A DNA stretch of 19,198 bases from an uncultured Eubacteriales bacterium (GTDB lineage Bacteria > Bacillota > Clostridia > Oscillospirales > Oscillospiraceae): assembly GCA_900551495.1 (NCBI GenBank), contig URWG01000019.1, positions 1-19,198 on the forward strand, given 5' to 3'. Shown here in pieces: positions 1-7,223 of the stretch. Positions within the stretch are counted from its first letter, which is position 1. Every line of letters begins with the position of its first letter. The notes under the pieces are model-generated. The model was given only the letters and a program-made list of their open reading frames with translations, searched no databases and was not told where the DNA came from. Position numbers and translations under genes: made by a program.

Positions 1-170
1 GTCAAAAACAGGCTTGCTTCGCAAGGATTTTGACTTACTGCGCAACTCACGCCCTGCCGTACCTGTGTACGCCGACGGGTGTGAGTTGCTTGTCTTCCGA
101 ACTTTTTCGCAGTCTGCCGGCGTGCCGAAAAGGGTTTTTCGACACGCTGAAAAAGCTTTTCAAGCTTTTT
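1..170. repeat. Cluster of four consecutive stem-loops
   Basis: Four inverted repeats lie one after another in the non-coding left edge. Hairpin A (1-34) has outer arms GTCAAAA/TTTTGAC and an inner CTTGC-TTC-GCAAG. Hairpin B (42-89) has perfect 9-bp outer arms GCAACTCAC/GTGAGTTGC around an imperfect inner stem. Hairpin C (120-147) pairs GCGTG with CACGC and CGAAAA with TTTTCG, with one mismatch. Hairpin D (150-170) is a perfect AAAAAGCTT-TTC-AAGCTTTTT. They lie downstream of the last gene of the minus-strand operon, so C and D may act in its termination. The dense pairing could also be a dispersed intergenic repeat or a structured RNA. Nothing coding is seen here. The window edge may cut the element. 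Confidence 0.6.
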
Positions 171-181
171 AACAGATTCTA

Positions 182-1147
182 TTACAAAACCTCAAACGCC
201 TGAATTTGGTACTCGGTGTTCATCGGGTCATCCGGCTGCCAGCCCATCAGCTCGTAGTCGAAAATCTCGGGGATGAAGCCGCCGCGTTCGTCGCCCAGCA
301 GCTCGTAGACATAGCGCGCCTCGGCGAAAATATCCTCCTTTGTGCCGGAGATGCAGGTCTTCTGATAGTCCAGCGGCTGGCTGAAGCAGACGCGCCCCTT
401 CATTTCCCGCGCGAGCCGCTCCGGTTCGTTCAGACCGATCTGACCGAGGTTCAGCATATCCACGCCCGCGTCGATCAGGTCGCCGATAATGGGATACACC
501 GCGCCGCAGGTATGGAAAAACACATCCATTCCCAAGGAATGTGCCAGCACGAACTGCTTCTTGTAATGCGGCAGGAAGTGCTCCCGCCACATATCCGGCG
601 AGATAAACAGCGAGCGCTGCGTGCCCCAGTCGTCGAACAGAGCGACGCCGTCAAAGCCCAACTCGCTCATGCGGCGAATCAGCTTGTTTTCAAAGCCGAA
701 CACCGCCTCCGCCAGCTTCCTGACCTGCTCCGGCTCCTCGTAGAGGTCGCACATCAGATTCTCAAAGCCGCGCAGGAGCATCATCACGGTAAAGCCGCTG
801 AGGAAGGTGCTGCCCAGCAGATAGCGGTCGCCGACCTCCACATCGTTCAGGCGGCGGAAGCGGTCCACGCGGTCAACGTCGGGCAGGCAATTTTCGATGT
901 AGTCGTCGAGTTGGTCTAAATCCTCAATGCGCGTAAAATGCGGCACGCCCATCGGGGAGGACTCGCCCTCCTTGATGTCCCATGTAAAGCCCCATTCCAC
1001 CGCGTTATGATTCGGTCCCATCGCCCAGTCCTCGCAGACGACCATCACGATGTCCGAACGGCTCAGGTCGCCGTTGAAGAAGAACTTCGGCACGCGCCCC
1101 GGGGTCTGAAAGTGAATGGCGCGCTTTACAGTCTCTTTGCGTGTCAT
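182..1147 (-). CDS. Uroporphyrinogen decarboxylase-like protein (URO-D/MtaA/CmuA superfamily), last gene of sugar operon
   Basis: This 321-residue soluble protein resembles the URO-D superfamily, which contains heme-pathway decarboxylases and the corrinoid methyltransferases MtaA/CmuA. The start ATG at 1147 is preceded by AGGAGG, which overlaps the stop codon of the upstream permease, so translation is probably coupled. An open frame extends upstream into the permease gene but has no support. H212-T-C214 sits in the FFHTCG segment, where the family often carries H-x-C. The downstream P-G-C cysteine used as a zinc ligand in MtaA is not seen. Instead C265 lies in QKTCISGT, and the C-terminal segment around FIPEIFDYE differs from the usual pattern. 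A role in heme synthesis is unlikely because there are no hem genes nearby and the gene ends a sugar-uptake operon. A methyl-transfer or decarboxylation step on the imported compound is inference only. Confidence 0.85.
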   Translation of the reverse strand: MTRKETVKRAIHFQTPGRVPKFFFNGDLSRSDIVMVVCEDWAMGPNHNAVEWGFTWDIKEGESSPMGVPHFTRIEDLDQLDDYIENCLPDVDRVDRFRRLNDVEVGDRYLLGSTFLSGFTVMMLLRGFENLMCDLYEEPEQVRKLAEAVFGFENKLIRRMSELGFDGVALFDDWGTQRSLFISPDMWREHFLPHYKKQFVLAHSLGMDVFFHTCGAVYPIIGDLIDAGVDMLNLGQIGLNEPERLAREMKGRVCFSQPLDYQKTCISGTKEDIFAEARYVYELLGDERGGFIPEIFDYELMGWQPDDPMNTEYQIQAFEVL

Positions 1148-1158
1148 AAAACAGCCTC

Positions 1159-2106
1159 CTAAGCTCTCTTGTTCTTGATGGAATCCGCAAACATGGCGAC
1201 GAAGATCAGTCCGCCGCGCACGAGCGACAGGTAATACGGGTTGACGCCGAGAACAGTCAGACCGTTTTCCATCGTTTGCAGCAGGAAAATGCCGATGAGC
1301 GTTCCCGGGAAGACCGAGCCTTTGCCGCCGTACATGCTGGTGCCGCCCATCAGGATCGCCGCCGCGCCGTTGAATTCCACGCCGCTGCCGGTGTAGGGCG
1401 TACAGTTGCCGACGTTCGCCACGCTGACCAATCCCGCCAGCGCCGCGAAGAACCCCGACAGCGCAAAGACGGAAATGCGGATCCACCCTGTATTGATGCC
1501 GATTTTTTCCGCGCCCGCCTCATTACAGCCGACGGTAATGACCTTTCTGCCGTAGGTCGTGTAGCGCAGGACAAACTGCGCCCCGAGCAGCAGCAGGAAG
1601 GCGATGAAAACATACAGCGGTAAGCCGAGCAGCTCAAAGCGGAAAAATTCCTTCAGCGAGCTGTCCGTAAAGACCGAAGCATTCCCCGAGAGGGTCAGCG
1701 CCAGCCCACGCACCGCAATCTGTGTGCCGTAGGTAACGAGGAAGGCGTTTGCGTGAAGCTTCGCCACGATGATGCCGTTAATCGCACCGATGAGCGTACC
1801 GGCGGCGACCGCTGTCAAGATTGCAACGGGGATTGCAATACCTTTGCCGACCAAAATATTGATCAGCATACCCGAAAGCAGCAGTGTCGAACCGACCGAC
1901 AGGTCCAGTGCGCCTGTAATGATAACGAAGGTCAGACCGGTGCAGACAACCATCAGCGACGCGGAATTGGAAATCAGCATGGACAGATTGCCCAGACTGA
2001 CGAATGCCTTACTCATGACAGCAAATACGACGAAGATCAACGCAAAGATGATATAAACGCCGTAGTTGATCGGATTGAATTTCTTTCTTGAGACCGCCTT
2101 GTTCAT
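1159..2106 (-). CDS. Sugar ABC transporter permease, RbsC-like (second permease)
   Basis: A 315-residue integral membrane protein of the RbsC/MglC branched-chain permease family (BPD_transp_2). Most of its length is hydrophobic, with roughly eight to ten membrane spans. Two recognisable family stretches are the GALDLSVGS segment after the third span, and the GGTSMYGGKGSVFPGTLIG segment near the C-terminus. The start ATG at 2106 follows the ATPase stop by one base and is preceded by AGGAGG, so it is tightly coupled to the ATPase. A longer frame back to 2184 would overlap the ATPase and is rejected. It probably pairs with the other permease of the operon, since two non-identical permeases flank a single double ATPase. 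The imported substrate is likely a sugar or related polyol, but the sequence does not identify it. Confidence 0.93.
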   Translation of the reverse strand: MNKAVSRKKFNPINYGVYIIFALIFVVFAVMSKAFVSLGNLSMLISNSASLMVVCTGLTFVIITGALDLSVGSTLLLSGMLINILVGKGIAIPVAILTAVAAGTLIGAINGIIVAKLHANAFLVTYGTQIAVRGLALTLSGNASVFTDSSLKEFFRFELLGLPLYVFIAFLLLLGAQFVLRYTTYGRKVITVGCNEAGAEKIGINTGWIRISVFALSGFFAALAGLVSVANVGNCTPYTGSGVEFNGAAAILMGGTSMYGGKGSVFPGTLIGIFLLQTMENGLTVLGVNPYYLSLVRGGLIFVAMFADSIKNKRA

Positions 2107-2107
2107 C

Positions 2108-3616
2108 CTACACCGCCTCCTCTTCCATGCACAGCTCCATGAGCTTGTGCTCGACAGCCGCCTCCCGCGTGACCTCGCCGACAATCGTTCCCTTGCGGAC
2201 GATTGCGATACGGCTGGAAAGGGTCATGCACTCCTCAATCTCCGAGGAAATGACGATCACCGCGTTGCCCTTGCTCGCCAAATCGAGAATGAGCTGGTGA
2301 ATCTGCGCCTTGGCGTTGACATCGACGCCGCGTGTCGGCTCATCGAAAATATAGAACCGCTCGTTCTTGTTCAGCCAGCGAGCAATCAGCAGCTTCTGCT
2401 GGTTGCCGCCGGAGAGCTGCTCCGAAGCGGCAGCCGGGGACGGGAGCTTGATCTCCAGCGTCTCGACGTAGGGCTTCAGCCCCTCCGCCTCCCGCTTGGT
2501 TTGCAGCAGCCCCAGCTTGTTGCTGAACCGCCGCAGCAGCGGCATGGTGAAGTTCTGATAGACCGGAAGCTTCAGAAAAAGTCCGTCAAAGTGACGGCTC
2601 TCGGTAATGTAGCCGCAGAGGTCCAGCAAGCCGCGCCCGCGGATACGGCGGCAGGTTCCGTCCGCCTCGTAGTAATCGATCTCGCCGCCGCTGCGCTTAT
2701 CCAGCCCCAGCAAACCGCGGACAATCTCCGTTCTTCCCGAGCCGAGCAGACCCCAAAGCCCGAGAATCTCACCCTCGTGTACGGTAAGGCTGACATCACG
2801 GACCTTCTCGCCCACGCTCATATGTCGGACCGCCACGACGGGGCGGTCGGTGCGGACACGGAAATCCACCTCCAGCGACCGCACCTTGTGACCGACCATC
2901 TGCTCGGCAATGTCTGCGATGGAGGTCTCCTCGCGCAGACGCTCGCCGACGACCTGTCCGTCCCGCATGACGATAATACGGTCGCAGATTTGCAGCACCT
3001 CATCGAGGAAGTGCGAAATATAGATCACGACCTTGCCCTGCTCCTTCAGTCGGCGAATCAGAGTGAAGAGGATCTCCTTCTCCGGTGTCGTCAGCGAGGA
3101 GGTCGGCTCGTCGAACAGCACGATGTCGGAGCCTGCGTTCAGCGCGCGGGCAATCTCGACCATCTGCCGCTGTCCGATGGTAATTTCCGAAAACGGAGCG
3201 GAGGGGTCGATATTGCAGCCGACCGCGCTCAAATCCTTCCGCGCCCGGGCTGTCATTGCGCGGTAGCTGAGCTTGCCGAGCTTTACAAATTGATGCAGTT
3301 GATTGATGTATAGGTTCTCCGCCACGCTCATATAGCGGAACGCAATCGACTCCTGATGGATTGTTGCAATCCCGTGCTTTTCGGCATCTGCCGGCGTCCT
3401 GATATGGACGGTTGCACCGTTGACGCGAATCTCGCCCTCGTCAATGCCGATCACGCCGGAAAGCGCATTCATCAGCGTCGATTTTCCGGCGCCGTTGATG
3501 CCGACCAAGCCGAGCACCTCGCCGCGGAACGCCAGTACCGAGACGTTTCGGAGCGCCTTTACGCCGGGGAATGTCTTGCTGACATTCCGAATATCCAAAT
3601 AAGCCTGATTTTCCAT
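2108..3616 (-). CDS. Sugar ABC transporter ATP-binding protein, RbsA/MglA-like, two ATPase domains
   Basis: A 502-residue fused double ATPase typical of ribose/galactose-type importers. Domain 1 has Walker A GINGAGKS (39-46), a signature reading ITIGQ (145-149) in place of the usual LSxGQ, Walker B IVLFDE (165-170) and an H-loop SH (201-202). Domain 2 has a degenerate Walker A, GLLGSGRT (289-296, with Arg for the Lys), a good signature LSGGNQQ (401-407), Walker B FYIFDE (421-426), and Ser instead of His in the ISSEIEE switch. This split of one active and one degenerate site is normal for RbsA/MglA. The start ATG at 3616 is chosen because AGGAGGGAG lies just upstream and the homology begins at once. 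An upstream ATG at 3652 would overlap the preceding permease gene. Confidence 0.95.
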   Translation of the reverse strand: MENQAYLDIRNVSKTFPGVKALRNVSVLAFRGEVLGLVGINGAGKSTLMNALSGVIGIDEGEIRVNGATVHIRTPADAEKHGIATIHQESIAFRYMSVAENLYINQLHQFVKLGKLSYRAMTARARKDLSAVGCNIDPSAPFSEITIGQRQMVEIARALNAGSDIVLFDEPTSSLTTPEKEILFTLIRRLKEQGKVVIYISHFLDEVLQICDRIIVMRDGQVVGERLREETSIADIAEQMVGHKVRSLEVDFRVRTDRPVVAVRHMSVGEKVRDVSLTVHEGEILGLWGLLGSGRTEIVRGLLGLDKRSGGEIDYYEADGTCRRIRGRGLLDLCGYITESRHFDGLFLKLPVYQNFTMPLLRRFSNKLGLLQTKREAEGLKPYVETLEIKLPSPAAASEQLSGGNQQKLLIARWLNKNERFYIFDEPTRGVDVNAKAQIHQLILDLASKGNAVIVISSEIEECMTLSSRIAIVRKGTIVGEVTREAAVEHKLMELCMEEEAV

Positions 3617-3629
3617 CCGTGCTCCCTCC

Positions 3630-4592
3630 TTAGCGCTTGGAACGGTTCGCATCCCAGCAGGTGACCAGGACGACGACCGCGCCCTTAATCATCAGGGACG
3701 GATAGTATCCGATACCGATCAGATTCACGAGATTACTGAACACAACGATGAAGCACGCGCCGAGGAACGCACCCCAAACGCTGCCCTTGCCGCCGGACAA
3801 ACTGACGCCGCCGAGAATTGCCGAGCACATAACGTCCATATTGGTGCTGTCGGATGCCATCTGCATGGACGCGCAGCCGAGCCGCGCCGTCAGCAGCACC
3901 GCAACGATCGCCGAGCAGAAGGAGGAAAACAGATAAGTGCTCATGCGGACAAGACGAACGTTGATGCCGCAGATGACCGCCGTATTCTCGTTCGAGCCGA
4001 CCGCAAAAATCTTTCTGCCGAGCGAGGAGCGGTTCAGAATCAGCCAATAGAGGATCACCATTACGAACAGAACGTAAATGGCAAGCGGGAAGCCCGCAAT
4101 ATTGACGGTCAGCGCGTTTAGGAAGGCTTCGGGAATGCCGAAAATACTCTTCGACGAGCTGAGCAGGACGCCGAGGCCCGCCGCGAGCACCTGTGTCGAG
4201 AGCGTAACGATGAACGGCACCATCTTGAAGTAGGCGACCGCAACGCCGTTAAACGCGCCGAACGCCAGCGCCGTTGCAAAGATCACAACGATCCCGAGCG
4301 GGATACTCCCCGTGTTTTTCATCACAATGCCGCCGAGCACCGCCGAGCAGCAGAGGTTGGACGCCAGCGAAATATCCATTCCGCCGCCGACCAGAACGAA
4401 GGAAATGCCGACGGCGAGGATTCCGATCGTCGAGCACTGCTCCAAAATGTTGGAGAAATTCGTCACACTGTAAAACTGCGGCACGAAAAACGCCAGCAGC
4501 ACCAGCAGCACCGTGAAAACGCCTGCAACGCTAAGTGCAGAACGTGCTTTTCTGCTTTTCAGTGAGATCGCTTTCATTTTATTGATTTGCAT
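3630..4592 (-). CDS. Sugar ABC transporter permease, RbsC-like (first permease)
   Basis: A 320-residue RbsC-type permease with multiple membrane spans. Diagnostic stretches are GGGMDISLAS near residues 70-80 and GGVSLSGGKGSVWGAFLGA near the C-terminus. It begins with a basic cytoplasmic leader (MQINKMKAISLKSRKAR) before the first span. The start ATG at 4592 has an AAGGTG site about seven bases upstream. It lies 92 bases after the binding-protein stop, with a stem-loop between them, and 13 bases before the ATPase start. It is clearly diverged from the other permease of the operon, so the transporter is likely a heterodimer across the membrane. The substrate is unknown. Confidence 0.93.
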   Translation of the reverse strand: MQINKMKAISLKSRKARSALSVAGVFTVLLVLLAFFVPQFYSVTNFSNILEQCSTIGILAVGISFVLVGGGMDISLASNLCCSAVLGGIVMKNTGSIPLGIVVIFATALAFGAFNGVAVAYFKMVPFIVTLSTQVLAAGLGVLLSSSKSIFGIPEAFLNALTVNIAGFPLAIYVLFVMVILYWLILNRSSLGRKIFAVGSNENTAVICGINVRLVRMSTYLFSSFCSAIVAVLLTARLGCASMQMASDSTNMDVMCSAILGGVSLSGGKGSVWGAFLGACFIVVFSNLVNLIGIGYYPSLMIKGAVVVLVTCWDANRSKR

Positions 4593-4610
4593 TAGTCATC
4601 ACCTTACAGC

Positions 4611-4638
4611 GCACCGCAGACGAAAATGCCTGCGGTGC
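4611..4638 (-). promoter_or_regulatory. Intercistronic stem-loop between binding-protein and permease genes
   Basis: GCACCGCAG (4611-4619) pairs perfectly with CTGCGGTGC (4630-4638), and the stem can extend by three pairs past a bulged G. On the minus strand no T-run follows, so it is not a typical intrinsic terminator. Stem-loops after the binding-protein gene of ABC operons often stabilise the upstream message, raising receptor levels over permease levels. That role is inferred here. Confidence 0.55.
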
Positions 4639-4684
4639 TATTTGTTTCAGTACGAAGGGGGTTCAAAGTCTCCGGTTCAATCGC

Positions 4685-5767
4685 TCAATTTGCCAGCATG
4701 ATGCCCCAAAGGTTTTCGAGGGTATCAATGTTCTCCGGCGTGACGACACGACCGGACATCATCTCGACGGCGTTCTCGGGAGTGCCGCCGTTGGCGAGCA
4801 GGACAATTTCCTCAACGACCTTCTGAGAAACGGGCCAGTGGTCATAGCTGGTGGTAGCGATGCAGTAGCCGTCGCGCACATAGGGCAGACCCTCGATAGA
4901 GCCGTCCTGCGAGCAGAGGTAGACATAGCCTTCCTCGCCGTACTTGTGCCACATCTTGTTCTGCTCCATCGCAGCCTGTGCGGAAGCAAGGTGGGAGTCA
5001 CTGGGGATGAAGATGCAGTTCCTCTCGGGATGTGCGACCAGTGCCGCAGACAGGAGGTTCAGGCACTTCGTGGTGTCCCACTCGAAGGGGATGTCCTGCA
5101 GGACGGTAACGCCCATTTCCTCGCAGGCCTTTTTGAAGCCGTTGGAGCGGTTGACCGCGTTCTCGTCGGCGAGGTCGCCGATCATGTTGATGGGATGGAT
5201 GTCCTCGGGCTTGTAGCCGTCGTCGATCATCTTCTGAATGGTGGTGATGCCGGTGGTATAAGCCTGGTCGGTGGTGTCAAGACCGACAAAGACATCGGCA
5301 CGCTGGTCGCCGGTCGCCTCGGGATTCTCCTGACGGGAGGTGGTGATCACAGGGATGCCTGCGTCGTGGCATTCCTTGATGCTGGAAAGGATCGCGGTGG
5401 AGTCCATCGGCGCAATGACGATCACGTCGGGCTTGGAGGCGATCAGGTCCTTGATGTCGCTCTGCTGCTTGCCTGCGTCATTGTCCGCAACGGTGTAGGT
5501 AATGTTGATCTTCACGCCGTGTGCGTCGTAGTAGTCCTTCGCCGCCTGGTCGGTCAGGATCTGGATTGCCTGCCAGAAGCTGCCCTCCTGCGTTGCAAAG
5601 GAGAAGCCGACATTGATTTCCGTCTTCTCTCCGGTGGTCTGGTTGCCGTTGTCGGATACGGGTTCATCGGTTGCCGGATCGGTGGGCTTTTCCGTCTCGC
5701 CGGAGCAGCCGGCAAAGAGCGCGACGACCATCACGATCGCCAGAAGAAGTGCGATGAGCTTTTTCAT
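4685..5767 (-). CDS. Sugar ABC transporter substrate-binding lipoprotein (RbsB-like)
   Basis: A 360-residue extracellular receptor of the periplasmic-binding-protein type I family (Peripla_BP_4, RbsB-like). The N-terminus MKKLIALLLAIVMVVALFAGC is a lipoprotein signal with the lipobox ending at Cys21, followed by an acidic, Thr- and Pro-containing linker up to about residue 50. The mature domain shows the typical DIKDLIASKPDVIVIAP segment and the DAGIPVITT segment of the sugar-binding fold. The start ATG at 5767 has AGGAGG eight bases upstream. An upstream in-frame ATG (5836) would add a non-signal leader and is rejected. The gene is second in the operon after the ROK kinase, with a candidate operator palindrome in the gap. 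The ligand cannot be assigned from sequence. Confidence 0.95.
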   Translation of the reverse strand: MKKLIALLLAIVMVVALFAGCSGETEKPTDPATDEPVSDNGNQTTGEKTEINVGFSFATQEGSFWQAIQILTDQAAKDYYDAHGVKINITYTVADNDAGKQQSDIKDLIASKPDVIVIAPMDSTAILSSIKECHDAGIPVITTSRQENPEATGDQRADVFVGLDTTDQAYTTGITTIQKMIDDGYKPEDIHPINMIGDLADENAVNRSNGFKKACEEMGVTVLQDIPFEWDTTKCLNLLSAALVAHPERNCIFIPSDSHLASAQAAMEQNKMWHKYGEEGYVYLCSQDGSIEGLPYVRDGYCIATTSYDHWPVSQKVVEEIVLLANGGTPENAVEMMSGRVVTPENIDTLENLWGIMLAN

Positions 5768-5803
5768 TTGTTTTCCTCCTATGTTGTTACATTTATATAG
5801 TAA

Positions 5804-5822
5804 ATTATGGACGTTCCATAAT
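5804..5822. promoter_or_regulatory. Operator-like palindrome upstream of the binding-protein gene
   Basis: ATTATGGA-CGT-TCCATAAT is a perfect inverted repeat with 8-bp arms and a 3-bp centre. It sits in the 65-bp gap between the ROK kinase stop and the binding-protein start. On the minus strand it is followed by TACTATATAAATG, which could be a -10 region, so the palindrome would overlap an internal promoter. There is no T-run, so it is not a terminator. The divergent ROK repressor is the natural candidate binder, but this is inference. Confidence 0.5.
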
Positions 5823-5832
5823 CGACTATCGA

Positions 5833-6789
5833 TCAAACCGTGCGGAAGCCGTCACGGGCGTAGAGCGCCGCGCCGACGGGAACATTATTGTCCAGCAGTG
5901 AGCAGATCACGACCTTGAAACGGTCCTTGCCGGAGATGAAAACGTACTGCTCGGCGTACTTTTCGACCGGCTGCCGCAGGCACTCGCCGAGATTGGCAAG
6001 TCCGCCGCCGATGGATACCGTGTCCACCCCCAGCAGCGACACGACGTTCGCCACGCCGATGCCGAAGGTGTAGCCCACGCGGTCCAGCTCTTCGAGCGCA
6101 AAGCGGTCGCCCTGCTCCGCCGCCGTCCGAAGCATCCGACAGCACAGCGCCGTGCGGTCGCCGTCACACAGCGTTTGCAGCAGCGAGCTCTGCGGAACAT
6201 AGCCCTTTGACCGCAGCCGCCGCTCGATCGCCGTGCCGCTGCAAAGCGCCTCAATGCGATCGACCGCTCCGGCAACGTCCGCCGTCCAGTCCGCCGTATA
6301 GGTGTTGCCGAGAAACGCAGCGCCGTAGCCGATGCCGTCCCACGTTTTGCCGTCGATAAACAGCGCACCGCCGATGCCCGTTCCGATATTGGTGTAAAAG
6401 AACTTGTCGCTCTGCCGTCCGCTGCCGAGCTTCAGCTCCGCATAGCCGCCGGCAACGGTGTCTACAACGACCGTCGCAGGAAGTCCGAAGGTCGCCTCAA
6501 ACCACGTTTTCAGCTCAAAATCCTTCCAGCCCGGGACCTGCACGGAGATCAGTACTCTGCCCGTCCGCGTCTCGAGCGGTCCGCCGAAGCCGACGCCGAT
6601 CGCCTGTACCTGCGGGTAACGCTCCTGCAGCCGCGTGATGCTCCGCTTCAGCCACGCGAGAATGTCGGCTGCACCGTTTTTCAGTTCAACCTTTTCGCTG
6701 AGCATCTCAACGATCTCGCCGCGGTCGTTGCAGACAGCAACCTGCTGCTTTGTCCCGCCGATCTCAACGCCGAAGTAGAGCTTTTCCAT
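5833..6789 (-). CDS. ROK-family sugar kinase lacking the usual zinc motif
   Basis: A 318-residue cytoplasmic protein with the ROK/ASKHA fold, probably phosphorylating the imported sugar. The phosphate-1 motif is GVEIGGTK (7-14), followed by GVGFGGPLE (66-73), a likely catalytic Asp110 (VVDT, where many family members have N-D), the adenosine-side motif NIGTGIGG (134-141), and a C-terminal VSIGGGL (258-264). The family's usual H...CxCGxxGC zinc site before the helix E-A-x-x-S-G-x-A-I is absent. Only EALCSGTAIERR (180-191) remains of that region. The start ATG at 6789 has a moderate AAGGATGG site. It is the first gene of the operon, directly behind a perfect consensus promoter. Kinase activity is supported by the intact GGTK motif, but the sugar is unknown. 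Confidence 0.9.
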   Translation of the reverse strand: MEKLYFGVEIGGTKQQVAVCNDRGEIVEMLSEKVELKNGAADILAWLKRSITRLQERYPQVQAIGVGFGGPLETRTGRVLISVQVPGWKDFELKTWFEATFGLPATVVVDTVAGGYAELKLGSGRQSDKFFYTNIGTGIGGALFIDGKTWDGIGYGAAFLGNTYTADWTADVAGAVDRIEALCSGTAIERRLRSKGYVPQSSLLQTLCDGDRTALCCRMLRTAAEQGDRFALEELDRVGYTFGIGVANVVSLLGVDTVSIGGGLANLGECLRQPVEKYAEQYVFISGKDRFKVVICSLLDNNVPVGAALYARDGFRTV

Positions 6790-6839
6790 CCGTGGTCCAT
6801 CCTTCTCTGCCGTGCAAACGCATCGGCTTTGTTGATTTC

Positions 6840-6868
6840 ATTATATCCCCGTGTTTTTATTTTGTCAA
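6840..6868 (-). promoter_or_regulatory. Perfect sigma-A consensus promoter for the sugar operon
   Basis: On the minus strand TTGACA (6868-6863) is followed after exactly 17 bases by TATAAT (6845-6840), about 50 bases upstream of the ROK kinase start. Both hexamers match the housekeeping consensus at all positions, so this is the likely main operon promoter. Such a strong promoter would need repression to be regulated. Confidence 0.85.
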
Positions 6869-7158
6869 TGTGTTTTGCAAATCTTGTTTGTAAAAATATC
6901 GGCACGATTTTTGTCTACTTTTCACAAAAAGCTCCGCCTTGGCGAGGGCGTTCCTGATTTTCTGCTCGGTGCAGACACTTCTTTGACGCACCCACCGCCC
7001 GTTCCCGCGAAGTGTCCCGCACTTCTTCCCGCTCCTCTCCCCCTCGCTGCGCCCTTTTACCGCTGATTTCGCGTCTTTTTTGTCATCCATCTATACAAAA
7101 TCGGAGAAGCCCCTCGTTTTCCCCCTGCTTTTCTTTGTGTTTTTCTCGTTTCTCGGGC
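6869..7158. other. Intergenic region between divergent operon and repressor, no gene seen
   Basis: About 290 bases separate the two divergent promoters. Short open frames exist on both strands, but none has a convincing ribosome site. Two small inverted repeats share the word CACTTC: GACACTTC (6974-6981) pairs with GAAGTGTC (7009-7016), and GAAGTG (7009-7014) also pairs with CACTTC (7020-7025). The plus strand is pyrimidine-rich from about 7015. No other structure was recognised. Confidence 0.5.
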
Positions 7159-7187
7159 TTGCAATACAGTAACCATATTGATATAAT
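7159..7187 (+). promoter_or_regulatory. Promoter of the ROK repressor gene
   Basis: TTGCAA (7159-7164) and TATAAT (7182-7187) are separated by exactly 17 bases and lie about 37 bases upstream of the repressor start codon. The -10 is perfect and the -35 matches four of six consensus bases. Confidence 0.75.
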
Positions 7188-7223
7188 AAGATTGTTGTTA
7201 AAATAGGAGAAAGGGGTGCGGCA

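Noticed and set aside
1..170. CRISPR array or tRNA at the left edge
   Set aside because: The four hairpins differ from one another in sequence and spacing, there are no direct repeats, and no cloverleaf can be drawn.
1148..1486. N-terminal extension of the URO-D-like protein
   Set aside because: The extra 113 codons overlap the permease gene and have an Arg-rich, non-homologous composition. The ATG at 1147 has an AGGAGG site.
2066..3313. Long plus-strand open frame of 415 codons opposite the ABC ATPase
   Set aside because: It is an antisense shadow of a gene with complete Walker motifs. Its translation has no recognisable domain and no ribosome site.
4838..5800. Plus-strand open frame of 320 codons opposite the binding-protein gene
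   Set aside because: It is a mirror frame of the lipoprotein gene, created by GC-rich codon usage. It has no start signal and a low-complexity hydrophobic composition.
6857..7090. Small minus-strand open frame of 77 codons in the divergent intergenic region
   Set aside because: It runs across the operon promoter, has a lysine/serine-rich composition, no domain and no convincing ribosome site.
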